64,000 nucleotides of DNA. Source: CAYPPG01 sp964412555. GTDB taxonomy: Bacteria > Hinthialibacterota > Hinthialibacteria > Hinthialibacterales > Hinthialibacteraceae. Each line of letters opens with the position of its first letter. Within the stretch, counting starts at the first letter, position 1. The DNA is taken from assembly GCA_964412555.1 (NCBI GenBank), contig CAYPPG010000009.1:87785-151784 (forward strand), read 5' to 3'. Positions 9,083 to 16,232 of this stretch are shown here, in pieces. The position numbers and the translations under genes were made by a program. The notes under the pieces were generated by a model that was not told where the DNA came from, did not search any database, and was given only the letters and a program-made list of their open reading frames with translations.

Positions 9083-9289
9083 ATGCCTATTTTTGAGTAT
9101 CAATGCGATCAGTGTGGTCACATAACATCGTTTCTGGAAAAAGCGGGTTCGCAGGAAATGCATGCATGTGAAAAGTGCAATTCAAATGATCTGAAAAAAA
9201 TTTTTTCCACATTTGCTGTAGAGGGGGGAACATCCTCTACCGGCGATGATTCCAGTTGTCCGACAGGAATGTGTCCGCTCTCAAGATAA
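9083..9289 (+). CDS. FmdB-family small zinc ribbon protein
   Basis: 68 residues. The ATG at 9083 has AGGAG/AAAGGA just upstream, whereas the longer open frame has no such support. The start MPIFEYQCDQCGH is the signature of the FmdB/CxxC-CxxC regulatory family, with the second pair in CEKCNSNDLKKIFS. The C-terminus ends in a Gly/Ser-rich stretch with two more cysteines (SSCPTGMCPLSR). Members are thought to be zinc-binding and were named for a regulator of formamidase; most have no defined role. It lies 19 bases after the J-domain gene, so they are probably co-transcribed. Confidence 0.85.
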   Translation: MPIFEYQCDQCGHITSFLEKAGSQEMHACEKCNSNDLKKIFSTFAVEGGTSSTGDDSSCPTGMCPLSR

Positions 9290-9301
9290 GGGAGCGAATT
9301 C

Positions 9302-10099
9302 ATGAAAGACTCATTTCCCCAGAGAAATCTTTATAGCGCTTATTCTCATAATCATGCTTTAGACAATATGCAAGTCAATCAAAAAGAGCAGTTTATGAGT
9401 AATCGTGAATCTTCTGTTCATTATTCTAGCTCTTTGTTTGATTTTGGAAATATCGCAAAGGAGTATGATCGATGGTACCGAACTTCGGAAGGGCGGATTC
9501 ATGATCTTCTCCAGAAAGCGGATGTGCTCTCTTTGTTATTTCCTCCACAAGATCATGAATCTCTTTTGGATGTCGGTTGTGGGACCGGGCATTGGAGCAA
9601 GTTTTTTGCCGCTCTTGGATATAGAGTCGTTGGTGTGGACATTTCTCAAAAGATGATTGAAGCGGCAGATTCCCAAGACACAAGTGATTGTATATTTCAA
9701 GTGAGCGATGCATGCTGTCTTCCTTTTGAGGAGCGAAGTTTTGATATTGTCACAGCAATGGCTACGCTTGAATTCGTGTCCGATGTTTTGTGTGCTTTAC
9801 AGGAAATGTTTCGTTGTGTAAAGGAAAACGGCCGCGTTCTGGCCGGTACACTGAACCGTCTTGCTCCGATCAATCAACAGCGCTTGGCAGAAAAGCGGGA
9901 GCCGTATATTTCCGCCCGGTTGTTTTCCCCAGAAGAATTTTACAATGTACTTGCGCCGTTCGGTTCTGTGCGCATGGTTGCTTCTTCTCCGACGGATGGA
10001 GGAGTAAGCCCATGGATCGAGAAGCCGGGTAAACATCGGATGATTCCTGATGATTTGCATATTCAAGGGCCATTCATTGTCGCGGAGATCAAGCCATGA
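9302..10099 (+). CDS. class I SAM-dependent methyltransferase
   Basis: 265 residues; GGGAG precedes the ATG, although an internal ATG (MSNRESS, residue 32) could also serve. Rossmann motifs are clear: motif I LLDVGCGTGHWSKFFAALGY, motif II VVGVDISQKMIEAA, the post-I segment DACCLPFEERSFDIVTAMATLEF, and the later VLAGTLNRLAPINQ. The GTLN motif and overall form resemble UbiE/Methyltransf_11 enzymes. The target is unknown. The stop overlaps the next gene's start (ATGA), so translation is coupled to the thiamine-binding protein. Confidence 0.85.
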   Translation: MKDSFPQRNLYSAYSHNHALDNMQVNQKEQFMSNRESSVHYSSSLFDFGNIAKEYDRWYRTSEGRIHDLLQKADVLSLLFPPQDHESLLDVGCGTGHWSKFFAALGYRVVGVDISQKMIEAADSQDTSDCIFQVSDACCLPFEERSFDIVTAMATLEFVSDVLCALQEMFRCVKENGRVLAGTLNRLAPINQQRLAEKREPYISARLFSPEEFYNVLAPFGSVRMVASSPTDGGVSPWIEKPGKHRMIPDDLHIQGPFIVAEIKP

Positions 10100-10347
10100 T
10101 TGTGCAAACAGAAGTCAGTTTTTATCCCTTGAAAACGGAAGCGGTGGGATTCGAAGTGAATAATTTTCTCGCACGACTTCAGGAATCCGATGTTTCCATC
10201 CAAACAGGTCCAATGAGTTCGAGGCTGACTGGGGAACTCACAGATGTATTTACAGCGTTGGCGGATGCCTTTTCCGCTGTTTCGGCTCATTCCCCGAGTG
10301 TTTTAATCTTGAAAGTCTCCAACGCCTGTCCGACAGAATCCGAGTAG
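10096..10347 (+). CDS. thiamine-binding protein, MTH1187/YkoF family
   Basis: 83 residues, close to the family's usual single-domain length. Features are VQTEVSFYPLKTEAVGFEVN at the start, SIQTGPMSSRLTGELTDVF in the middle (the GPMST-x-x-x-G motif) and a final strand ending KVSNACP. Family members form ferredoxin-like dimers that bind thiamine or hydroxymethylpyrimidine. It overlaps the methyltransferase gene by four bases. A Thi4 thiazole synthase lies at 31.2 kb. The 3' flank 10348-10502 has no convincing gene. Confidence 0.82.
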   Translation: MIVQTEVSFYPLKTEAVGFEVNNFLARLQESDVSIQTGPMSSRLTGELTDVFTALADAFSAVSAHSPSVLILKVSNACPTESE

Positions 10348-10502
10348 CCTCCGAAAGATTCACATTGGAAGCAAATGTCCTCGCTAATTTTGCATACATT
10401 CTTCCCTCACCCATATTGGATGTACAAGAGCAGATTGAGGCAAATAGGAAGACGATCCTTCAACCGCTTTTTGGCTGTCTAGAAAAAATAGTACATTCCC
10501 CA

Positions 10503-10531
10503 TTGCGTATATAAAGATAATGTTATATAAT
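10503..10531 (+). promoter_or_regulatory. sigma-70-like promoter with perfect TATATAA-N8-TTATATA inverted repeat
   Basis: TTGCGT (10503-10508), 17-base spacer, TATAAT (10526-10531). TATATAA (10508-10514) and TTATATA (10523-10529) form a perfect 7-bp inverted repeat separated by eight bases and covering the spacer and -10. It is the best example of the motif shared with the promoters at 8573, 13577, 21456, 22954 and 40531. It drives the CxxC small protein 47 bases downstream. Confidence 0.65.
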
Positions 10532-10577
10532 GAGAGTAGAAACAAATTATTTGATGCGAAGAGAAAGGAGAAGAACC

Positions 10578-10763
10578 ATGTTGGAGATGACTCAAGAACG
10601 AGACGTGGCCTTTGAACCGCACAAACCCGCTCGCCCGATGGAAATTGTCGCAGACCAGAAAGGGGATCGATGGTTGTGTGATCAGGGAGTGGATCCGGAA
10701 AAGGATTTACAAACTCAAGGATGTTGGAATTGCGGTGAATTGGCTTTCAACAGAAATGATTGA
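10578..10763 (+). CDS. conserved-looking small protein with CWNCGE motif
   Basis: 61 residues. The ATG at 10578 is chosen because AAAGGAG stands eight bases upstream; a longer frame from 10530 lacks one. The protein is polar with a central DRWLCDQGVDPEKDL and a C-terminal QGCWNCGELAFNRND. Three cysteines (C..CxxC) could bind a metal or an Fe-S cluster or act as a thiol switch. I do not recognise the family. It is transcribed from a promoter with the shared inverted repeat, which ties it to the sulfur/redox genes; role inferred only from that. Confidence 0.7.
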   Translation: MLEMTQERDVAFEPHKPARPMEIVADQKGDRWLCDQGVDPEKDLQTQGCWNCGELAFNRND

Positions 10764-10774
10764 AGTGGAACGTG

Positions 10775-10812
10775 AGGAAGGAGCGTCTTGATTCAAGAAG
10801 GCGCTCCTTCCT
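10775..10812 (+). terminator. strong stem-loop
   Basis: AGGAAGGAGCG (10775-10785) pairs with CGCTCCTTCCT (10802-10812), and the loop TCTTGATTCAAGA is itself palindromic, giving an extended hairpin just after the CWNCGE gene. No U-tract follows, so it may be a Rho-dependent or RNA-stabilising structure rather than a classic terminator. Confidence 0.6.
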
Positions 10813-10873
10813 ACTAAACGTTGCGGGAAGGATTCTCTGAGAAAAGGACTGGAAACCGGGAAGGAGAAATATC

Positions 10874-11038
10874 ATGAAATCGAACTGGATACTATTACTC
10901 GGGATACTGATTGTTTTAGCCCTCTCCAGTGGTTGTGCCTCGATGGGAACAGGTCGGCAAACAGCACATGCTTTGCAGATGGATCAAGGTTCTCATATTG
11001 AGAGTACGGATCGATTTGTCGAGGAAATGATTTACTGA
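10874..11038 (+). CDS. tiny lipoprotein
   Basis: 54 residues, below usual gene-finder cut-offs. AAGGAG lies upstream of the ATG. The sequence MKSNWILLLGILIVLALSSGC is a textbook lipoprotein signal with lipobox LSSGC, leaving a mature peptide of about 34 residues (CASMGTGRQTAHALQMDQGS..., ending DRFVEEMIY). No domain is recognisable. Signal peptide and ribosome-binding site make it very likely to be expressed; it may be a membrane-anchored accessory to the two-component genes that follow. Confidence 0.7.
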   Translation: MKSNWILLLGILIVLALSSGCASMGTGRQTAHALQMDQGSHIESTDRFVEEMIY

Positions 11039-11118
11039 TCTGCATTATAGAAGAACATCAGCCGTAATCATCTAGTTGTTCAGAGGGTAATTTCTTCCCT
11101 ATGAGAAGGGGGATCGTT

Positions 11119-11550
11119 ATGAACGGTACAATCCTTGTGATCGAAGACAATGCCGACATGCAAGAATTTCTGAGGACATTATTGGAGGACAGCGGGTATC
11201 ACGTATTTTCCGCACGAGAGTATGAAGAAGGATTGAGGCTTGCGAGAGAAGAAGAACCCGATCTGATCACCCTCGACTTGTTATTGCCCGCTAAAACGGG
11301 ATTCAAATTGTATCGGGTATTTCGAACAGAGAAATCCTTGAAGAACATACCGATCATCGTGATTACAGGCTTTGCCGCACCGGCTTATCCCCGCCTGCAT
11401 GTGAGAAAGTTTTTTGATGAAGAGCGAGCCGTACGTAAACCGGAAGCATTTTTTGAAAAACCGGTGGATGAGGAGGCGCTTCTTGCTGCAATCCGAACAC
11501 ATATCGGAACAGAGCACTATTCTCCCTCTTTTTCCGATTCAACCGCTTAA
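11119..11550 (+). CDS. response regulator, receiver domain only
   Basis: 143 residues from the ATG at 11119, which has AAGGGGGAT upstream; the ATG at 11101 lies before that site. It is a single CheY-like domain: acidic pocket VIEDNADMQEF, phospho-acceptor Asp in LITLDLLLPAKTG, Thr in IVITGFAAP and Lys in FFEKPVDEEALLAAI. There is no output domain. It directly precedes a histidine kinase gene, so it is most likely that kinase's partner. Confidence 0.88.
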   Translation: MNGTILVIEDNADMQEFLRTLLEDSGYHVFSAREYEEGLRLAREEEPDLITLDLLLPAKTGFKLYRVFRTEKSLKNIPIIVITGFAAPAYPRLHVRKFFDEERAVRKPEAFFEKPVDEEALLAAIRTHIGTEHYSPSFSDSTA

Positions 11551-11584
11551 TTTGGGAAAAGAAGGGAAAGAAAAAAAGGCATTT

Positions 11585-12640
11585 GTGGCTTGCTCACAAT
11601 TGTTTGATGCCGTCCCATGTTTTCTATCCGTTCAGGACAAGAATTGCCGTATTGTCGAAGCCAACCGCCGGTTCAAGCAAGAGTTTGGCGAAAGCATTGG
11701 GGGGTATTGTTATCGTGTGTGTAAAAGCCGGGAAGAACCTTGCAGTCACTGTCCCGTTGCAAAAACGTTCGGGGATGGCCATGTTCATTCCAGCGAAGAA
11801 GAAATGCGGACAATGAAGGGAGAAACAAGAAACTACATTGTCTATACGGCTCCGATTACGGATGCAGGGGGGATGGTCACTGAGGTGATCAAGATGTCTA
11901 CGGACATTACAGAGGTAAAAGAACTGGAACGGCATTTGGTTTCTTTAGGGGAAATGGTGGCTTCGGTCAGCCATAACATGAAAGATATTCTTGGAGGGAT
12001 GTCCGGTGGTTTGTATATCTCCAAATCGGGATTGAATCGTACCAATCCCGAACGAATCCGGAACGGATTGGAGATGGTCGAAAAAAACATGCACAGGCTT
12101 TCCGGTCAAGTGCGGGATATTTTGTTTTATACCAAAAAACGAGTTCCCGAACGAGTGAGGCTTTCTCCGAAAAAGCTTCTCGAAGATGTGACAAAAAGTT
12201 TCCAGGAAAGCGCCCATGCCCAAGGAATTGAAATTAAACAGGATATACGCGTTCGTCCGGCTCATTTTTACGCTGATCCGACTCCCCTTCATCTCGCCTT
12301 AAGCAATCTTGTCGCCAACGCAATTGATGCTTGCAAAGAAGATCGGCAAAAAACTGATCACTGGGTAACATTGCATGTAAATTCAGAGGAGAATGAAGTC
12401 AGATTCGCAGTATCCGACAACGGCTGCGGAATGTCCAGCGAAGTGAAATCACATATTTTTGAGCGATTCTTCTCGACAAAAGGGGTGGAAGGAACCGGAA
12501 TTGGTCTTTTGGTGGTTCAGAAAATCGTTCAGGAACATGGAGGAACCATCTCTTTCCAATCCGAATGGGGAAAAGGTTCCACGTTCATGTTGCATTTCCC
12601 TTTCCCTCTGAATCCGCTTGCGGAAGAAAAAATCTTCTGA
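11585..12640 (+). CDS. PAS-domain sensor histidine kinase
   Basis: About 351 residues from the GTG at 11585 (AAAAAAAGG upstream); TTG at 11552 is an alternative. Domains in order: PAS (LFDAVPCFLSVQDKNCRIVE...) with a cysteine-rich loop CYRVCKSREEPCSHCP that is common in this PAS type and could bind metal or sense redox; PAC segment ending IKMSTDITEVKELE; HisKA with phospho-acceptor His in VASVSHNMKDIL; HATPase with N-box LVANAIDACKE, G1 VSDNGCGM and G2 GTGIGLLVV. No transmembrane segment, so it is cytoplasmic. It follows the receiver gene and is likely co-transcribed. Confidence 0.88.
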   Translation: MACSQLFDAVPCFLSVQDKNCRIVEANRRFKQEFGESIGGYCYRVCKSREEPCSHCPVAKTFGDGHVHSSEEEMRTMKGETRNYIVYTAPITDAGGMVTEVIKMSTDITEVKELERHLVSLGEMVASVSHNMKDILGGMSGGLYISKSGLNRTNPERIRNGLEMVEKNMHRLSGQVRDILFYTKKRVPERVRLSPKKLLEDVTKSFQESAHAQGIEIKQDIRVRPAHFYADPTPLHLALSNLVANAIDACKEDRQKTDHWVTLHVNSEENEVRFAVSDNGCGMSSEVKSHIFERFFSTKGVEGTGIGLLVVQKIVQEHGGTISFQSEWGKGSTFMLHFPFPLNPLAEEKIF

Positions 12641-12728
12641 GATATTCATGGTTGTTTTCCTTTCATAAGATTTGTACTATTCCAGAACAAAAAATCCAAA
12701 GATTTTTCTTCCCACTTGATGCCGGATT

Positions 12729-13322
12729 TCACTTCATCGAATTCTGAAACCGTGTCTCTCCGCCTGTGCAAACGATATCCCCGGAACTGTACAAACCGTT
12801 GCTTGGTTGGTAGATCACTCCTCCATCCTGGGAAATGATTTGGCGAGACCGCAATTCAACGTTTAGTCCTCCGTCTCGGTCTCGATCCGGACCTAAACTG
12901 CAGAGAACCCATACTTTAAATTGTTGGTCTGGCAACCAATATTCATAATTCCGATACATGTAGAAAAATCTAACCATGTCTGCTTTGGTTTTCCCCCCTC
13001 CCAAAAGAGTCAAGAAGGGATCATGCAAGTCAACACTTTGAATATAGGGAATGGGGGTAGTCAATGGAATCAATCGATACGCGATTGAGTGCCGTAACGG
13101 TTCGGGAAATTTATATTCACCCTCGTATAGAGGATAGTGATTATAATCTATAAAATACGATTCCAACGCAACTTGTAAATTTCGAAAATCTCCACCGACC
13201 CGAGCTATTTTCGCTCGAATTTGCGCTTGGAGAAAATTGGGAACAGCGATGGCAGCCAAAATACCGATAATGGCCACCACAATGAGCAACTCTATAATTG
13301 TAAAAGATCGGAGCGATTCCAT
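12729..13322 (-). CDS. type II secretion/type IV pilin-like pseudopilin
   Basis: 197 residues from the ATG at 13322. A GTG at 13367 would add 15 residues but breaks the short leader expected. The leader MESLRS is followed by FTIIELLIVVAIIGILAAIA, the class-III prepilin N-terminus, then VPNFLQAQIRAKIARVGGDF. The residue before the cleavage site is Ser instead of the usual Gly. The rest (ALESYFIDYNHYPLYEGEY..., DRDRDGGLNVELRS) resembles the type-G pseudopilins abundant in candidate phyla. A sister gene is at 61587-62192. Such proteins are processed by prepilin peptidase; no pilus or secretion genes are nearby. Confidence 0.82.
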   Translation of the reverse strand: MESLRSFTIIELLIVVAIIGILAAIAVPNFLQAQIRAKIARVGGDFRNLQVALESYFIDYNHYPLYEGEYKFPEPLRHSIAYRLIPLTTPIPYIQSVDLHDPFLTLLGGGKTKADMVRFFYMYRNYEYWLPDQQFKVWVLCSLGPDRDRDGGLNVELRSRQIISQDGGVIYQPSNGLYSSGDIVCTGGETRFQNSMK

Positions 13323-13360
13323 GATGACTCTGTTTTGATATTGACACATCAGGGTTAATG

Positions 13361-13387
13361 ATAACACGATTCAATAAAACGTGTTAT
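13361..13387. other. 8-bp inverted repeat in the pilin/qmo intergenic region
   Basis: ATAACACG (13361-13368) and CGTGTTAT (13380-13387) flank an 11-base loop. It sits just upstream of the pseudopilin start, in the 337-bp divergent region 13323-13659. Short GGATCAT direct repeats occur near 13468-13482. Operator or hairpin; no stronger call is possible. Confidence 0.35.
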
Positions 13388-13576
13388 TATTAAGTCTAGA
13401 TGAAGTAGAGTTTGTGTCAATACTCCTCAACACTTATTTTCTTGACCACTTAAGTCTGATCAATTGATCATGGATCATGGATCATCTGAAGGTGAATTCA
13501 GTGGGATTTGAACAATCCATTCGAAGCAAACCATAGGAAATCCACGATTAAAATTTGATTTTGTTTATTTCCTCCC

Positions 13577-13605
13577 TTGCTTATATAAATATATCATGAT
13601 ATAAT
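13577..13605 (+). promoter_or_regulatory. promoter of the DsrE-TusA-Hdr/Qmo operon with candidate operator
   Basis: TTGCTT (13577-13582), 17-base spacer, TATAAT (13600-13605), about 55 bases before the first gene. TATATAA (13582-13588)-N8-TGATATA (13597-13603) is the shared inverted repeat with two mismatched pairs. ATATCATGATAT (13591-13602) is a perfect palindrome inside it. Confidence 0.65.
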
Positions 13606-13659
13606 GATTATCCAATATATCGATCTGTCAAATCCTAAAAAAAGGAGGGAGAAGAACCT

Positions 13660-14022
13660 ATGGCGAAAAAAATGTTGGTCTTTTGTGGATCGGACGATCC
13701 CAAGAAAGCATTTCCCCCGTTTATGCTCGGGGCGGGAGCGCTGGCAGTGGATATGGAGTTGACGATGTTTTTCACGTTGGACGGGCTGAACATCATACGC
13801 AAAGGGGGAGCGGAGAAAATTCAGCTTCCCGGAGCTCCTAAGACGCTGCCTGAATTTCTTCAAATTGCACAAGAAGCCGGAGCGAAAATGATTGCCTGTT
13901 CCGCCGCTTTTCCGATCGTGGGCATCAGTGAGAGTGATCTGATCGAGGGAGTCGAATGCGGAGGTGTCGCGACGTTCGTGAGCGATGCAGAAGAATCGGA
14001 TGTAGTATTGACTTTTTGTTAG
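13660..14022 (+). CDS. DsrE-family sulfur relay protein
   Basis: 120 residues, normal for a single-domain DsrE/DsrF-like protein. AAGGAGGG precedes the ATG. The opening KKMLVFCGSDDPKKAFPPFMLGAGALAVDMELTMFFTLDGL is typical of the DsrE/peroxiredoxin-like group, and the second half has the conserved cysteine in MIACSAAFPIVGI with ECGG further on. DsrE proteins carry persulfide sulfur on a cysteine and pass it to TusA. First gene of the operon ending in the QmoC-like subunit, so it likely feeds or drains sulfur at the Hdr complex. Direction of transfer is inferred. Confidence 0.88.
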   Translation: MAKKMLVFCGSDDPKKAFPPFMLGAGALAVDMELTMFFTLDGLNIIRKGGAEKIQLPGAPKTLPEFLQIAQEAGAKMIACSAAFPIVGISESDLIEGVECGGVATFVSDAEESDVVLTFC

Positions 14023-14076
14023 AGAAAAGAAGACTGAAAACATTTTTAGAAAATTATTAAAGAAGGAGATAGAATC

Positions 14077-14331
14077 ATGCCACAAGTTGACTTGCAAGCT
14101 ATCGATGTGAACAAAGTAGTTGATGCACGAGGTTCGGCCTGTCCTGGACCGCTTCTCGAAGCGAAAAAAGCGATGGGGAGTGTATCGGTTGGACAGACCA
14201 TCGAGGTAATGTCCGGTGATCCTTCTACGAAAAACGATTTGCCGAAGTGGGCGGCAAAAGTAGGTCATGAGTTTGTCGGCATTATCGATGGGGAAGGATA
14301 TGACCGTATTTTCATCACTCGGGGGAAATAG
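14077..14331 (+). CDS. TusA/SirA-type sulfurtransferase
   Basis: 84 residues. AAGGAG is placed just before the ATG. The signature cysteine motif is in VVDARGSACPGPLLEAKKAM (CPGPLLE, a variant of CPxP), followed by VGQTIEVMSGDPSTKNDLPKWA, the standard second motif of the family. TusA proteins accept and hand on persulfide sulfur. It lies 54 bases after dsrE-like and before the MvhD-like gene. DsrE-TusA-HdrA order is known from sulfur-oxidising and sulfate-reducing organisms; which direction applies here is unknown. Confidence 0.9.
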   Translation: MPQVDLQAIDVNKVVDARGSACPGPLLEAKKAMGSVSVGQTIEVMSGDPSTKNDLPKWAAKVGHEFVGIIDGEGYDRIFITRGK

Positions 14332-14379
14332 GATTCGTGCTTACCCGGTAAAAGAACAAAGAAAGCGAGTGGTATTGTG

Positions 14380-14796
14380 ATGGAGCAGGGAATGGAAACG
14401 CCGACTATATTGATTCTCGCAACGGAGACGTGTGCCTATCCAGGGGCGGACAATGTCGGGCAAATCCACGCCGAGTATCCAACAAATGCCTTCATCATTC
14501 GGGTGCCGGCTCCCGTGATCTTCCCGGAAGAGTTTTATTTACACTGTTTCCGGAAGGGAATTCAAGGGATTATCGTCATGAGTTGTGGTCATGAGTGTCC
14601 TTATGAAGGAGCCTATTCACGGTTGGCGGAACGAATCGGCAACGTGCATCAGATGATGAAGGAAGAAGATATTGACCCGAAACGGTTGAGGCTATGTGCG
14701 ATTTGTACCGTGTGTTCGCGTGCTTTTTTAAAAGAGGTTCATCAAATGGATGAAGAATTATCCCAACTTTCTTTTTCTTTGTTGGCCGCGACGTAA
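14380..14796 (+). CDS. MvhD/FlpD-like hydrogenase delta-type iron-sulfur subunit
   Basis: 138 residues, the usual MvhD length. Seen: TETCAYPGADNVGQIHAEYP at the N-terminus, FRKGIQGIIVMSCGHECPYEG, then RLAERIGNVHQMMKEEDIDPKRL and CAICTVCSRAFLKEV, in family order. In characterised complexes MvhD carries a [2Fe-2S] cluster and links HdrA to an electron donor. In QmoB the same domain is fused at the C-terminus; here it is a separate gene directly before the HdrA-like genes. No hydrogenase large subunit is in the window, so its electron partner is probably HdrA/Qmo itself. ATG at 14380; the preceding GTG is in frame. Confidence 0.85.
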   Translation: MEQGMETPTILILATETCAYPGADNVGQIHAEYPTNAFIIRVPAPVIFPEEFYLHCFRKGIQGIIVMSCGHECPYEGAYSRLAERIGNVHQMMKEEDIDPKRLRLCAICTVCSRAFLKEVHQMDEELSQLSFSLLAAT

Positions 14797-14870
14797 ATGT
14801 TGGCGGAAATCATAGACTGGAATGAATCTCATCAAACGTGAATTGCTGAACAAGAGAAAGTGGGAGAACT

Positions 14871-16232
14871 ATGAACGCTAAAGAACGATCGACGGATGTA
14901 TTGGTAATCGGTGGAGGCATTGCCGGTTTACAAGCGGCGCTTGATTTGGCGGATCAAGGTTTTCAAGTTCTTATCGTAGAAAAGGAACCCAGCATTGGGG
15001 GAAAAATGATCGGATTGAGTAAGGTTTTCCCCACACTGGATTGTTCCAGCTGCATATGCACACCCCGCATGGCCGCCGCCGCTCATCATGAAAATATTAC
15101 TATTCTGACATATGCGGAGGTCAACGAGGTTGAGCGCAGGAATGGTTCGTTTACCGCTTCTGTGACTCAGCACTCCCGTTATGTCAAGGAAGCGGATTGT
15201 ACAGGCTGCCGTCTCTGTGAATATGCCTGCCCCATCGATCTCCCCGACGAGTTTGATGGAGATCTTGGTGTGAGAAAAGCGATCTATGTCCCTTTTTCCA
15301 ATGCCATTCCGCAAGTGGCACTCATTGACATCGATAACTGTATTCTTTGTGGTCTTTGTGAAAAAGCCTGTCCTACAAAAGCAGTCGATTTTCTGCAGGA
15401 ACCGGAAACAATAACTGTTCATGCAGGTACGATCATTGTTGCCACCGGCTATCGGCTTACAAACATTGACGCAAAAAAAGAATATGGCGGAGGGCAATTG
15501 CGTAATGTTTTGAGTCCTTTGCAAGTGGAACGGTTGCTGGCTCCTCATGGTCCTTACGGGAGAGTGTTGCGTCCTTCTGATGGGAAAATTCCCGATTCAG
15601 TGGCCTATGTGCAATGTGCCGGGTCACGGGATCTCAGTCTGGGAGTGCCGTATTGTTCCCGTGTATGCTGCATGTATGCCATCAAACAGGCGATGCTCCT
15701 CTCTGGCGCCTTACCCATGGTGGAGGTGACGATTTACTACATGGATATTCGCGCATTTGGAAAAGGATTCGAGGAGTTTTATCAAAACGCAAAGGCCATG
15801 GGGATCGAGTTTGTGAAAGCCAAAGTGGCCAAAATCACGCAGGACGAAGAGGAAAATCCGATTGTACGAATCGAAGTGATGGAGGAAGACGGCCGTGTGG
15901 AGGAACGGAAACACGATATGGTGGTTTTGTCTCTCGGGATGCTGCCGGCTTTGAGTGGAGCGGAAAAACTTCCTTTACAAGCCGCGGAGGATGGATTTGT
16001 TCGTTCTCCTTATGCCAAAGTGGCGCCTTGCCGCACGGAAGAAGAGGGAATCTTTGTCGCGGGGACGGCTTCGGGTCCAAAAGATATTCCGGATTCTATT
16101 GTAGAAGCTGGCGCGGCAGCGATGGAAGCGTCTGTTTATTTATATCAACACGGCTATCAAAGGAATGAATCGAGTGGAAAAGAAGACGAAACTGCGCGCG
16201 AAGCGGCCTTATCCGTACCGCAGGAAGTATGA
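14871..16232 (+). CDS. HdrA/QmoA-like flavin Fe-S subunit
   Basis: 453 residues. GGGAG is before the ATG. An FAD-binding GxGxxG is at TDVLVIGGGIAGLQAALDL (residues 8-26) and a second nucleotide-binding feature is near IIVATGYRL. The HdrA cysteine motif is at 58-63 (LDCSSCICTPRM). Two canonical [4Fe-4S] sites follow: C110/C113/C116/C120 (ADCTGCRLCEYACP) and C157/C160/C163/C167 (NCILCGLCEKACP). The C-terminus has the IFVAGTASGPKDIPDSIVEA motif. It lacks the N-terminal CxCGGN domain, as QmoA does. It overlaps the next gene by four bases. Likely passes electrons between flavin, Fe-S and quinone-linked partners. Confidence 0.88.
   Translation: MNAKERSTDVLVIGGGIAGLQAALDLADQGFQVLIVEKEPSIGGKMIGLSKVFPTLDCSSCICTPRMAAAAHHENITILTYAEVNEVERRNGSFTASVTQHSRYVKEADCTGCRLCEYACPIDLPDEFDGDLGVRKAIYVPFSNAIPQVALIDIDNCILCGLCEKACPTKAVDFLQEPETITVHAGTIIVATGYRLTNIDAKKEYGGGQLRNVLSPLQVERLLAPHGPYGRVLRPSDGKIPDSVAYVQCAGSRDLSLGVPYCSRVCCMYAIKQAMLLSGALPMVEVTIYYMDIRAFGKGFEEFYQNAKAMGIEFVKAKVAKITQDEEENPIVRIEVMEEDGRVEERKHDMVVLSLGMLPALSGAEKLPLQAAEDGFVRSPYAKVAPCRTEEEGIFVAGTASGPKDIPDSIVEAGAAAMEASVYLYQHGYQRNESSGKEDETAREAALSVPQEV

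Noticed and set aside
10300..10514. Open frame overlapping and following the thiamine-binding gene (ends near 10514)
   Set aside because: It reads ESLQRLSDRIRVASERF and LANFAYILPSPILDVQEQ, protein-like, but has no ATG/GTG start outside the thiamine-binding gene and no recognised family; left as a possible remnant only.
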